Shown piece by piece: positions 48,301 to 61,100 of a DNA stretch of 64,000 nucleotides; positions within the stretch are counted from its first letter, which is position 1; each line of letters begins with the position of its first letter. Source of the DNA: Nymphaea colorata (taxonomy: Eukaryota > Streptophyta > Magnoliopsida > Nymphaeales > Nymphaeaceae); NCBI RefSeq assembly GCF_008831285.2, contig NC_045147.1, positions 14,734,854 through 14,798,853 of the forward strand. The letters are read 5' to 3'. The notes under the pieces are model-generated. The model was not told the origin of the DNA and searched no databases. It saw only the letters and a list, made by a program, of their open reading frames with translations. A program made the position numbers and the translations under genes.

Positions 48301-49291
48301 AGAGCAATCTGAGTATGACCAAGAAGCACTGCAGCTCATGAATGAGCTGGTGGTTAAGAGGGAAAAAGAAAAGCAAGAGCTGGAGAAGGAATTGGAATTG
48401 TACAGGAAGAAGGTTCTACGCTATGAGGCGAGAGAGAAGAGGATGGGGAAGAAGAAATCTAGGGAAAGTGCAGAAAACTTGATCTTGGACGATGAAGTTG
48501 GGAGGGGTCTGATGTCATCTCCATCTTCCAGCACATGGGACAGCGACAAACTCTCTGTGGATTCTGATGTTGGGGATGATGGCTCAGATGGCATCTTGGA
48601 GAGCAACCAGAACACCCCTGTTGATGTTGTTCTCGAATCAAGCAATGGGCATGAAAACACCAAAGAGTTGACTACCCTTGATGAGTCCCTTGCTGATTTT
48701 GAGCAGGAAAGAGATTCAATTTTGGAGCAACTCAAAGCATTAGAAGAGAAACTTTTCACATTATCTGATAAAGAGAGCACAATGGTATCAAAACACACAA
48801 ATGGTAATGACAGAGAAATGGTTCCTGGAGACTCTGTTGATGAAGATCTAGAGGAAGCTTATCACGAGGGGATGAATAACGATCATGAACATTGTCATGA
48901 GGATGCTGACACTAAAGGTTTGCCTGGTCACTTTTCCAGTAAAAGGAAACGTCTCACTGACGGAAAATACACCGGTCCTAAGCCAAAGAGGCTACTTCCA
49001 CTATTTGATGCCACAACCGGTGAAAATGGAACTGAAGAACAGGAAGAGGGGGATGGTTTCTCTCACTTAGATACCCAGTTCTCCGAACATGCTATGATCC
49101 AAGAGGAGGTAAAAGAAGTATACGAGAGGTTGCAGGCACTCGAAGCAGACCGGGAGTTCTTACACCACAGTATCAATTCTCTCAAGAAGGGAGGAAAAGG
49201 GATTGGCTTACTTAGGCAAATACTGCAAAATCTGCGTGATTTAAGGGCAGTTGAACTGAGAGCAAGAAACCTCGGAGATCCTATGCCTTGA
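45323..49291 (+). CDS. Myosin-binding protein with GTD-binding domain (MYOB/zein-binding type)
   Basis: Membrane-anchored receptor that binds the globular tail of myosin XI and links vesicles to actin. Eight exons: 45323-46586, 46690-46884, 46970-47065, 47150-47242, 47332-47424, 47506-47586, 47673-47759 and 47838-49291, all joined in phase 1, giving 3363 bp and about 1120 residues. Parts in order: a hydrophobic anchor at about 17-42; the cysteine-rich family segment (CPLCCRVDH, MCEAHAKEISRLGYC, CEDC) at 57-111; a very acidic tract at about 173-215; the repeated linker from exons 3-7; the GTD-binding coiled coil (DUF593) at about 725-835 (IERLKSALKTERKALNALY); and a second coiled coil near the end (ALEADREFLHHSINSLKK). 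The start ATG gives MAGNKFATIL, as in the family. The linker is unusual and is described separately. Which MYOB paralogue this is remains open. Confidence 0.93.
46885..47837 (+). repeat. Array of five duplicated mini-exons with their introns
   Basis: Exons 3-7 of the myosin-binding protein gene measure 96, 93, 93, 81 and 87 bp, and introns 2-7 measure 85, 84, 89, 81, 86 and 78 bp. Every exon begins and ends in phase 1. Introns start GTAC or GTAT, often GTATATGAG, and end in ATAAACAG or ATAACAG. The exon products share a pattern, E-V/L-E-Q/E-x-x-D-S/P, for example EVEQRKDSSIGNDN, ELEKTKDSPFGDDN, VLEETNDSTIDDDS, EVEQTIDPAVDDAR and VLEQEADSAVSVDK, and end in an acidic EE/ED segment. The end of exon 2 also resembles the unit. 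The array is therefore a tandem amplification of one exon-intron module about 170-185 bp long. Confidence 0.88.
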
Positions 49292-50931
49292 ATTCAAGTG
49301 ATGTCTTCTTTAACTCTATATATTGGTACGACCTCTATCTTTGGTCCGTCTTACATTCAGAAGAATTGTTTTGCATCATCATGGTAAATAGGGACACACA
49401 TTTTGCTGCAAAATTAGTGTTAATCAGTCCATATAATATTTCTGTTGGTTGATGCAGGCTGGTGATGAAGTAACACTCGGTGCCTGATTGGTTGGTAGGG
49501 TAGCAACAAAGGGGAGGGAGGTTTTTAGATCAAAGAGGCATTTTGTTAATGGTGCCTCCAACAAGGTGATATTTCCTCCTTACACAGTTTCAGTTCAACC
49601 TTTTTGTCTACCAGAACTCTTCATCTTCTTTTATATTTTTCTGGAGCCCATAGTTTTTTGTTTGGGTGTATTAGTAAAGACCCACCCATCTTTCAAGGTG
49701 AAAGGTGAAAACGAGCCATGAGAGAACTGGTTCCACCATCCTCTCTGTCTCCATCTCGGTGGAATACTGGCCCAGAGCTGGAAGCACCACAAAAAATTCC
49801 AGTGCCAGCCTACGTAAAACCAAATAGGTAGTGACATTAGAGTTTGTGAGTGTAAAAAGAGAGAGGATTTCCTCTTGACGTTAGTTTTGGTTGTGGTAGT
49901 TTATTTTTTGTTCTTTCATGACCTGTGGCTCCTTAGTCTATTCTGCTAGCAACTGTTCTCCTTCGCAGGAAAGAAAGTTGAGCAGATTTGATACTTTTGT
50001 ATGTTTGGAAGTGGTCATCTGCTGTAAAAAGAATTTTATTAATTTTGTGTAAAAGTGAGTTTGTTGCTTGTTTGCCAACCTTTTCTTTGTGCAATTAATG
50101 TTCTTGAACAGCAATCTTTGACATTGACACGCCTGGTTTCATCATCAGTCCAGACAAAACAAACGAGTTGTTCTATAATGGTGGCATGGCCAGTCTTTTA
50201 TGGTCCCTTCAACATCTTAGGTTCTTTGGCCCCTATGACCAGTTAATCGGCAGTTTTGGCTTTTCACTGTGATAACCTCAACGCCATGGGCGAGTGCCCG
50301 CTTCGAGACACTGACATTAAGGTAGAGACTGTAATGGGCCATGGGACATGCGGAGCATGTTCCAACTTAGTTTTCTGTCGCCTCTTCTTGTATGCCATCC
50401 TCAACAGAAAAAATATGCAAAAATTGTGCATCTTGGTGCCGCGCTATGTGTTTCCTGTATATCTGACAATGGAAATGAGTTCGTTGGGATCACCCTGAAG
50501 TTCACCAAATTCAATCTGTTATCAATCGTCAGTCCTCCATTGTTTGTTTCTTCAAAGTTTTATGCCTGTATGTTCTGTCTCCATGATCAAAACTGATATC
50601 CAGATGCGCTCGTGGATTCATAGAATGCAAGGACCTTCTTCCTGCCGGGCCCGGAGTCACGTGAGCACCCATTTGGATTTTTCGTCGCCTGTTTTGCTTA
50701 TTCACCTGGCCCATTGGTCCAAGGAGATTGTGCGAAAATTTTGGCAATCAACGTTTCTATCTGAATGGTCGTGAAGAGCAGTTAGTTTATCAAAGAGGTC
50801 GTGCTGCGATCGCCGGCTTCAACTTGCAAAGGTAGTAGAGCAACCTCGCGTCGTTTGACCTTCTTATGGATTCTTTGATCTTCTTTATGTTCGACTGTTG
50901 GGGATCTCAAATTCACGGTTATCTTTAGTTG
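49292..50931 (+). other. 3' flank of the myosin-binding gene and gene-free DNA
   Basis: Probably 3' UTR up to about 49.5-50.0 kb. Several short open frames between 49.5 and 50.8 kb lack family resemblance and no consistent splice structure joins them. I see nothing I can name. Confidence 0.5.
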
Positions 50932-51325
50932 GAGAACATACTAATGTGTTTATAAGCGTTAATTTAATATAAGACATGTTTTAATGCAAGTTATTTTTTA
51001 AAATACGATTTTATACTTTATCAAAAGATTGATTTTATAAGAGCTATTCAAATTTTTTATTAAAGAATATCTATTAAATTTAAAAATTAAATAATTAAAT
51101 AATTATTTCTATTCAAATCACTTTTAAGATAAGATCTACGAGATTAGATTGAAAAAAGAGGAAAAACACTTTAACGATTATTTATAATGAGTCTCATTTT
51201 TTGTTCATTACCTAAGTGGCATGGTATTTACCAATTCCTACATATAGTAGCAACACTTTTTTTGTAATGACTTTTAGTGACACAAAACAAAAAATAATCA
51301 TTTAAGAGGTACTTGCTGATTTTTA

Positions 51326-51400
<75 letters not shown>

Positions 51401-51770
51401 GGTCAGAACCTTTTAAATTCCTGTTAAAAAAAATGTTTTAAACAAAATGTGAACATTCTAATGTGTTTATAAACACTAATTTAATGTAAATCATGTTTTA
51501 GTTCAAGTCATTTTTATAAAAATAATTGCTCTTTATAGTATCAAAATTTTGATGGTATAAGAGCCGCTCATTTTTTGACCATTAAAAAAACATTATTTAG
51601 GTAAGAAAACAATTAACTTAATATACATTTTTCATCAAATGACTCTTAAGATCATATCTATAAAGTTAGATTGTAAAAAAATTATTTTAATAATTAGTTT
51701 TATAAGTCTGGTTTTTATCAAGTGGTCAGGTTTTTATCTTATATATATATATATATATATATATATAACC
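50932..51770. repeat. Diverged tandem duplication, each copy ending in a TA microsatellite
   Basis: 50932-51240 (ACTAATGTGTTTATAAGC, then TAATTTAATATAAGACATG) matches 51450-51730 (CTAATGTGTTTATAAACACT, then TAATTTAATGTAAATCATG) along its length with scattered differences. Each copy is followed by a TA run (51341-51397, preceded by CT at 51326-51340, and 51739-51766) and then by a similar ...AACCTTTT tail. The unit is about 500 bp. Confidence 0.75.
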
Positions 51771-52404
51771 TTTTTAAACCCCAGCCTCTCAAGGAGAATT
51801 TATGCTCTACTGTAATTTGTAAATACAACCTAGCATTGTGTAAACAAAGGGCCTTAACTTTTTGTCAAAAGAAAATCATCGACAATACTTTGGCACAGAT
51901 GTACCAGACAAAGCAAAGCGAAGCTTCTGAGGTGGGTCACTAAGAAAATATACTTACAGAAATATCTTTATGGAAAAAGAAAAAAAGAAAAAAAAGGATT
52001 CATCCATAGGCAATATTAGGGATTTTTATCTTGTTTGTTTGAATACATACGAATTCAACCTTGCGCACTAGGAGTTTTTATCTTGTTTGTTTGGATATAT
52101 GGGAATTCAGCCTCATCAATGCTCATTGCACTGCCATCAAAGCGAAGCTAGGTCAGGTGCCAATCTACGGCCTTTTAAAATGTCGCTAAAATGGGCCCGC
52201 ATTGGTATCAGGTTATATAGATTTCACCGGTTGATATTTTTTATATTAGTCATTCATAGCTGATTTGGTTTGATATGTCGGTGATAAACATACTGGATTT
52301 TAGGAATCCCTATGTAGACATTGGAAGGGATTTTTTGTAAATTTTCTTTTTACCAAGAGATGAGGAAAAACACAACGTAAGTAACTTGTTAAAACTTTTA
52401 GAGG
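51771..52404. other. Gene-free AT-rich DNA
   Basis: No gene is supported. Two similar phrases, TTTTTATCTTGTTTGTTTG, occur at about 52024 and 52076 as a short tandem duplication. Nothing else was recognised. Confidence 0.5.
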
Positions 52405-52930
52405 GCATTTGGTAAATGAAATACCATGCTTAGTGGTTTAAAAATCTGTCTTAAAGATTAAGACATATTCATAAAACACTAACGCGTTATTACTGAAATC
52501 GTTTGGCAACAATAATAGTATGTTATATTACTGTTCTATGAATCTGTCTTAAACGTTGGGGTAGTTTCATAGTCATTGTATTGTAATGTTTAACCAAGGA
52601 ACAGTAACATACTGTTGCCATTACCAAACGACTTCTTAGAAGTCATTTGACAACAATAACACATTTTGCTGTCTCATAAATCTGTCCCAAAAATGAGGTA
52701 GATTTACGAAACCTCTGTAACAGTGTTCTATGACTCTGTTTCGTTTTTAGGATAAATTCATGGGATAGCAACAGTGTGTCATTGTCACCAAATAGTCTGT
52801 TTGTGGCTATGTTAAAAAAATTGAGTAGATTCATTGAACACTTATTATAATATTTTATTATTTTACCTCAATTTTTAGAGTATATTCATAAACAGTTACA
52901 GATTGTTCACTTTGCCAAACAAGCATTTAA
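52405..52930. repeat. Cluster of MITE-like repeats with TTTGG/CCAAA ends
   Basis: The tract opens GGGCATTTGGTAAATG and closes with GCCAAACAAGCATTTAATG, a weak inverted pair. Inside, the theme 'AATCTGTC...AAA...TTCATA' recurs about four times in both orientations (near 52446, 52535, 52676 and 52850). This looks like nested or repeatedly duplicated copies of one short element; a relative lies near 30120-30250. Confidence 0.5.
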
Positions 52931-55258
52931 TGTAAGAAAAAAAGGTACTATAGACCTTCTTTGGTGCCGTCATATTTAGGAACCGGGCACTTTTCTCTCT
53001 AGTGAATGAATATTGAACTATCTTTCTGATCGAGATGTTCTAGGTCCTTGCATTACCAAACAACCTATCGACCCTACATGCATGTATATGACGATGCATG
53101 TATATGACGGTAGCTAGTACCAAATGATCAACAAAAGTCGGCTTAATTAGCTACTCAAGACAAAATCTCTCTAGACTATGTTTTCCTTTTCCAATATATT
53201 GTTTCACTACCGCGTGAGCTTCATAGGTCTTGTCCAGTCCATTTTCATCCCTTTAATCTGGAAAACCAACTTGCTTCCTGCCTAGCAAAAGGTCAACAAA
53301 ATTAATTTCTAGATCTTACCACTTTCATGAATTGTTTTCATCCATATCTTCATGAATTCTGCATTCTTCAGTCATTTTACATCGCAAAGGGCTCTCATCG
53401 TGGTTTTTGCTGCAACTGCAAAAGCATGACAGGGAATCTTCCTCCCCGCATTCTCGTGAGACATTTTAATTATTCGATTGTGAATTGGTATCCATATGAT
53501 GTTTACTATCGCCACTTAAAAGTAGTTTATACATTTCTTCTTGTGATCTTTATCATCCAATTCATAGAACTAGTATGTTTTCATTTCACAGTTTTCAAAA
53601 AATAATTCTAAAGATGTGGCATTGTTAGAGTCTACCACTTCCAGATTATCATGTCTATTCTCTTTCCATAAAACGGAGCCCTTCAAAATAGTCATAATAA
53701 TACATTTTTTTTTTCTTCTGCGTGATGAAAAAGATCATAAATTGAATACACAAATTTAAATTCAATAATTTAATATAAAAGAGAAGATAACTGTAAGGTG
53801 AAAGAATGATGGCCATGAAAGATGTCTAACAGACATCTTGATAAACAAGTTTGTCAAGAATCTTTAAGTTTAACCAAAAAGAAATACAAATCAAGTTTCA
53901 TTAAATATCCGAATCAAACATAAAGCAAACACGGTAGAAGAGGGTGTGGCCTCTACGCACAAAAATGATTTGCATGTTGAAATTCCTCAAAGTCAAATCC
54001 ATTAATCTTCTCCTTCCCCATCTACAATCTCTTGATTTTCACTTGGAACCTTTTTTTTGCACTCAATGCATGAACCACAGTCTTTTGCTCCCATGGCCAG
54101 TTCATAATCTATAGAAGAATACGGAATTCAGTGACCAAAGAATGGAAACATATGCATTACAATCCACAATCATATGATTCAAATACATTTCTCTATCCGC
54201 TCGTTATTGCTGCAAGTAAATCATCTATTTTCCTGCAATCGGAGAATTTTAGCCAAATATGGTGGAATAACAAGAAAGGATTGGATATGATGTTTGTTTT
54301 TTTACCACCATTTAGCTTCTTTGAGTTCCCAATATAAAGAACTTTTTGGATTTGCAATTGTTAACTTACATATGATGTTTAGTTGACGGTCAATTTACCT
54401 TTATCACCGGGTAAGCAAGTGAGACCAACCACTTGACAGAGAACCAAAGCTTCCACTCAACCCATTGTCTTTTTAGAATACATGGTCTGCTGCTTTTGGT
54501 GTATGGGCGTACTGCCTCCCTACTTTGCTTCAACGTACTTGTAAGTGTTCTCTTTTTTACAATACAAAGGTTGGTGCCCCTGACACTTGTGCATTTTCTT
54601 CAAGTGGTCAATGAGAAAGAAATTTTACTATTTCACATTTTTTTTCAATAAATTTCACTTGATCAACCTAATGTTTTCTCCCCTTGTTTGGAAGGTGATG
54701 ACATCATAGAGAGATGTTGACGGAGAAAACGTCTCCTCATTCAATCTTGATGGGTGAAAATCGATCGCTCCAAAGCTGGGGCAAAATCTTAATTTATATG
54801 AATAACGATTTCCCCCTTTTCAAGTGTCATTTTCTCAGGTGAGAAAGCATTTCATAGGCTGAAATCACATCACAGCAAATGTTTCCTCGTTTCTAATAAC
54901 AGCTTACAAACAACCCTTTTCAAGCATGGAGCTGCATAAAAAGCTGCAAACTTCCTATTTGATAAGGCTTTTTTGCAAGAAGAAGAAGAAGAATGTCATG
55001 TCGATGTTGGTATATGGTAAGACATAGAGTTCAGTGCCACGAATCACAAAAGCATTTAAGAACATGATCTTGTATGTCAATTTTGGTAGGAAACCGGAAC
55101 CCAGACCTCCGTGGTAAACCAAAGCAGACATAACTTCTCTTTCAACCTTCTTCTATACATGGAAAAATTATGAGAGGTGAAAAGAGTGGTGCTTTCTAAC
55201 ATTCTAGACTCTTATTATCACTATTTTTTTGGTGGGGGCTCTTTAGAATATAGAGGAA
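52931..55258. other. Gene-free interval
   Basis: Short open frames such as 53327-53605 and 54433-54651 show no family features, and codon order looks random. No splice structure, RNA gene or transposon could be supported. Confidence 0.5.
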
Positions 55259-55633
55259 TGTATAACAAACGAGCCGAGTTCGGCTCGAGCTTGAGTTCGA
55301 ATTGAGTAACTGAATCCGAGCTCGAGTTGGATTCATTTAAACTCCTGTCACTTGATTCATTTATATTATTTTCTTTAAAGAAAAATGAAAACCAACTAAA
55401 GAGTGTTAAAATTTATCAAAATGTACCGACATGCCCTTAAATATTAGCAAAAAGGAAAGACACAATCTGAGTGAGTTTAAACGAGTCGAGCTTATGTAAC
55501 TCGAATTTGACTGCATTTATAACTCGAGTTTTAACTCAAAGCTCAAGCTTGACTTGCTTATTAAATCAATCACTGGAGCTCGAATTGAGCTTACCAAGTG
55601 GGTCCAAATTAAGTTGGCTCGAATCGTTGTACA
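55259..55633. repeat. MITE-like element rich in GAGCTCGAG, copy 3
   Basis: An independent member of the family seen at 2186 and 19319. The left end ATGTATAACAAACGAG is an inverted match to the right end, whose reverse complement is ATGTACAACGATTCGAG. The interior again carries runs such as GAGTTTAAACGAGTCGAGCT and TATAACTCGAGTTTTA. Length is about 375 bp, equal to the other copies. Confidence 0.65.
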
Positions 55634-58151
55634 TACCTATTTTAAAACACCCAAATTAAGGATGTTAACCGATCTTCTGAACATGTTTTGGGTTAGGCAG
55701 TGTTAAATCCAGAACAGAGCCGGTAATTTTATATAGGGATCGGAATGAATAAGTTTGTCAAAATTTTAAAGGGTTTATCTAACCATGGAGATTTTGTATA
55801 TGTTGTAGTGGATTTTGGATATCTGTCAATTCAAGTTCTGAGTCCGATTTTGATCCAAAGTCACAGCCTACATAAAATATTTGATAGTTGTTGGGACTTG
55901 TGAACAAATTCAAAGGACATAAGACCTTCTTTGGATTATGACTAAAAGAAGGGTCCTAAGTAAAAATTTGCCTTTATATGATGCGTTCAGGCTTGATAGA
56001 TCGAGCTTTGTTCATGGGGGTCCACCAAAGGCCATGGTTTCACCCTGCCAATGAAAAAAAAAAAATATACATTGAAAAAAATATAATTTTTTAATTACGT
56101 CATGTATTTTTTGGATTTGAATTCAATTTTGTCTTACCCAGATCCAGAGATTGGACTATCGGCCGCCGTTGAAGAAAATCTTGGCTCCTCCCTTGAAAGC
56201 AGGTCTAGTTGTATGGCTCAAGATCCGCTCATGACCTATTAAAGCTCCCGCTAAGGGGTATGAGTGGCTTGGATCTTTATTTGGGTTATGGGCAGGTCCC
56301 TAATAACTATAGGCGTTCTGATCTATTGTTTTAATCATAGTTGGCAAACCCGTTGATTTTAATTATGAGTTTTTCAAGTCGATTAGAATCATCTATTTAC
56401 TGTTATGAGTCGGGGATCACCAAGTCAGCTAGGATCATCAACTAATTAGATGTTCTTTTTTATCATGAACTGCTGAACACTAAAGTTTATTATTTTTTGA
56501 ATTGTGAAATATCACAAACTTTATTAGTTATACTTATATTACATGTTATTTCATTTTAGTTGACGAAAAAATCAAACGTACAGTCCCTACAAACTTACCT
56601 TCTTCATTTAGTTATATAAAAAAAATACATTGTAAAAATTTAAAAATTTATGAACTAACCCAATCGAGCCGTTGAGTCAGCTCTCTGACTAATGACCTAA
56701 TTAGGCCAATTTGAGTTTGAGTTACAAGTTTACCAACTATGATTCTAATATACATTGTACTTAAGAACTCAATAGGGGCATAGCATAGCCGGTCGCACAA
56801 GGGGCTGGTTTTTAATTAGATTCGGTTCTTTTTTTTTTTTTTTTTTTTTTGCAATGGGTTGTAAACCTTCTGCTCTGCTTACTTGAATTTTTTTTTTCAA
56901 TTTTTTTGCAATGGGTTGTAAACCTTCTGTTTACTTGAAAAGAAGGGCAGTAAGATGTGAGTTTTTAATTCACAGGAAAAGTTGCAAGATATGATGTACA
57001 TCAGATGTGTTTTAAACTAAGGATTTATTTTCTTGTTACAAACCAAAGGTATGGAATCTCAAATATAAAATCCGAAGATCCTTAAAATGCTTTTGGCAGT
57101 TCACATCTCACATGATCTGCTTACTTGGATCAGGTACATGTGGAGTCTTCAACCTGGCATAACTTGGTGTCCAACCGAGCCCAAAATGCCCGTATACTAT
57201 ATGCCCACCGAAGAAGGGGAAAAGGAAAAATGCTTGGCCAGTGGACATACCAATAACATTTTCTCCTTAACATTATATTCGGTTTCTTCTTCCTTGAGGT
57301 CTCTGTCATCTTCCCTGATATATACAAGCAATTAAATTCATTCCGTGCTAAATCGTGATTGATGGCGAAATTCATCTGATGGGCCATCGTACTGAATTTT
57401 TCTGGAAACATTGGCTTCCTGAATTTAATTATTTATGTTAATGTAAATATTGTTCAAGACATTCCCACAGCCCCGTGATCTTTGCATTTTCCGTTAACTA
57501 TCAGATATGGTTTAGAGAACGTGATGCCCCTCAGAAACGAAACCGGTAGAATTTGGTTAGCAAATATAATAGTAAAATTGTGGAAGAAGGGCCTTGGCCT
57601 ATTGCAATTTCTACCCCAGCCTTAAAAGCAGGAAATGCTTATCTACGCCCCTCCTGATCAAACGGATAAATTTTCAGTAATGAATGTAAAGAAAGGAATG
57701 AGGTGAGAGGAGGAGCAACATACAGAGAGGAAGGGAGGCGGAGAGAGAGAGAGAGGAAGAAGTAACCGGCTTCTAGTTGACGCAATGATGGAAACCCATG
57801 TTTTGGTTAAATCACTCTGAAAGCAGGTGGGATCATGCGATGTCACTTCCAGGTGAGTACCCATCGAAATCTTCTATCGCATTCCGCTGATTCCTGGTTG
57901 AACGCCACATTCTTGTCAAATTCGAGGAAAACGTTATAGAAATCTTATGCTTGAGGGAAGTCCGAATTCGTTCGGGATCATGAGTTGAGAAATTATGGGA
58001 AACGCCAACGATTTTCAGTTTTTGAGCTTCTGAGCGGTACCAATCTGTCGTTGTTGTGGGATTGTGAGTGAGAAGTTACTTGAGTACGATCCGGCATGAG
58101 ATTTAGGTACTGGGTCTGACTCTTGGCGTATGAGCATCGGCGTTTAGGGTA
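55634..58151. other. Gene-free DNA and leader of the DENN gene
   Basis: No gene is supported before 58152. A poly-T run at 56829-56850 is followed by a tandem pair of GCAATGGGTTGTAAACCTTC (about 56851 and 56908). A GA-rich tract near 57735-57755 and the sequence up to the ATG are probably promoter and 5' UTR of the DENN gene. Confidence 0.5.
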
Positions 58152-61100
58152 ATGAATCGAGCTTCATCGTTGAAGCTAGACCCCTGTTCCCGGCCTGATT
58201 TGATTGCTCTTAGGAGATGGGTGGTCGCCTTTTGCATCATCCGGTTCGATTTAGAGCAGGGTCAGGTGATTGAGGAGTGCTTCCCTCCCGCTTCCGTCAG
58301 CCAAGATGAGGAGCTCAACGTCGCTTTCAGCTCCTTTCCCGATTCCATGTCTCAGAATCAGAACAGCGCGAGCATCCATGACTGTATGTTCTTCTTTCGA
58401 TTCCGGAGGCGAGGGACCGCACCAGATGCCCTCAAGGCACAGGAAGACTCTGTACCACCGGATACTGTCAGGCCACTTAATGTAGAAACAAGGTCCAACG
58501 TGGATAATTCTGACGTGGTATCGAGTACAGGAGATGATGGCAATGATGAGGGTGGAAGTGGTGGTTGGACGAATTCTTCTGTTCTGAGTGCTTTGGCTTC
58601 TGTTCTTTCTCCGAGATCGATTGGCGGCGAGTCAAGTGGGAAACAAGTTTTCGATTCTGCGGAGTTGCATAACTCACCCCCTGTGGAGCATCCTCATTTG
58701 AGTGAGGATCATCCTCCTGCAATGCAGAGAGTGGGTAGCCAGAATGCTTCTGGTACTGACGGTAACGATTTCCTCTATGGATATGTTTTTAATAGGCAGA
58801 GACAGGATCAGAGGTTGAAGCGCGGGGGGGAGCAGAAGTCGGTTGTCATCTTGACACGTAAACCATTTTCGAGTGTCTTCAAGCCTTTGTTGCAGATACT
58901 GGGGCCTTTGTGCTTTGATATTGGTAAAAAAGCTCTTGATCATGTGGCAACCTTCGTTTCACGTTGGCCGAGCCCCGTTCTTGGTGAATTGATGGATCTT
59001 CCTATAGGCAGTGCTTCACTGAAGGCTTATCTTCCTCCTGCGTGCAGCTTGACTTCTGATTATGGGAGCTCCTATGACGAGTTTGTTTCAGCAATGGCTC
59101 CATTTCCACCTTTGAATCACTCTATCCCCCAAGGGTTGTTTCATGAGGCTGATCTTTTTGGAATGTTCAGGGGAATTATATTGCAGATATGGATGCTGTG
59201 GGAGCTGTTGATAATTGGTGAACCAATGCTCATCATTGCACCAACGCCTTCCCAGTGTTCTGAAGCTGTTGCCTGCATTGTTAGTTTGGCTGCACCTCTT
59301 CCTTGTAGTGTAGACTTTCGTCCATATTTTACTATCCACGACCATGACTTTTCTCATCTTAATTCCTTAAAGGAAGGAGATCAGTTTCCACCAATGATTC
59401 TTGGGGTGACCAATTTTTTCTTTCTCAAGGCTCTTCGTAGCATTCCTCATGTTGTCTCAGTTGGTGGTTCTGTTGCTAGTTCCAGTAAGACTCCAATGGC
59501 TGCAAGATCTTCTAACGGAAGAAAGCAGGACCAACAGGGTCTTCAGTTGTCATCTTTGAAGAAGTTTTCACCTTCAAATCTAATACATGCTGTGAAAATG
59601 AGGAGGGATGGACCTCTTAGCTTGATGACGGAGCACAAGGAAGCTGTTTGGAGCACCTATCAACCAACAACAAAGCCAGACACTGCTGTCTTAAATAGAC
59701 TTGTTGATGCAGGTGTTACTCCAAGAGTTGAAGAGTCGATGTCTGTTGTCAATAATGAGATTTTGCGCCGGCATTTTCTAGAGCTCACTACCAATTTTCT
59801 CGCTCCTTTTGGTCCTTATTTGAGAGTTACAACACCTTCTGAAGGAACTTCTCCTTTTGTTGAGCCTCCTTCATTGCCATCATTTCACACTCATGAATTT
59901 TTGGGAAACCTTTCAGAGCGAGGACCGGGAAAGTTTTTGTCAAAAAGGATGCGAGCTAATTGGCTGGATCTATACAGGTAATAAGAGATAGGATTAGGTT
60001 ATCCCATGAGGTTAATTTATCATACCTTTTGTTTGCATGTATGTGGCTGTATGCCACCCTGAACTACTCCTTGCTTTCCCCGGTAATAATTTGCATTTTT
60101 AAATTTCAATTTACATTAGGCACTTCTTGAAAGGCCGTAATTTCTCACCGTGGTTCCAAAGAAGACGTGCTGCTGCAGAGCAAGAACAACATCGCTTATG
60201 GAGGCAGGCCAGGATAAGAGCAGATGTACGCCAAATTACAGCAAAAATGTCTGAGCTTGAGATGGTTGACTCTTTCCATGCTATAGAACGATACTATCAG
60301 CGGGAACTTGAGGTGATTTTTTCTGGTTTCAGAAAATATGGATTTTTCCTTTGCATTTTCAAAGTTATTGCTCATTTATCTTGTTAAAATTATGATGCTC
60401 TCTTTGTCTGATGTCATGTTCTGTTATGCCTTCTTTATGGCACACTCTCTCGAAGTATTAATTATACCGCCTAGTGTGTTTCCACTTTACAAGGCATAGT
60501 TAGTTGCTTAGTCTTAAACTTCTTGTAGTATTTTATGTTCTAACTTTATTGGTTGTGTAGGCTCCTGATTTTCATTTAATGTGCCAAGGATTTGCTGTAT
60601 GTTATGGTTGTTGGTTGAACTTAGATCACTTCAATCTCTTTTTGATGAAAAAGAAAGTGGACGGTATAGTCATCACAAGTTTTCTGGTTATTTTGATTAA
60701 ATTAAGAAGCAGTCTTTTCGTTTGTCTTGTTACTGTTACAACCCAATCTAAACTGACCTGAGTATCCTGTCTGGGTAATCGCAACCCACCATATATTAGT
60801 TCATACATGGACAACTGGTAGCATGATATATGTATATAAATTAAACCCATGGAGTTTTCTGAAAAGCTTGTTGGGATCATTCTCAAGTCCTTTCTCAGGA
60901 GTGTTACAACAAAAAGGATGCCATCATGCCAGTACTTTTATAGAAAGTCATGCTCCATAGTCGGTAAGTGATGGAAGAAAGCAACAGCTTGCTATCTTTC
61001 CACTGTCAAGACTGGAAGGTGTTCACTGCTCTTTTAAGCCAGCCTCATGCGGTTTTTTTCACTGTGCAGGCTTCTCTTTATGTATCTTTTTCCAATCTTT

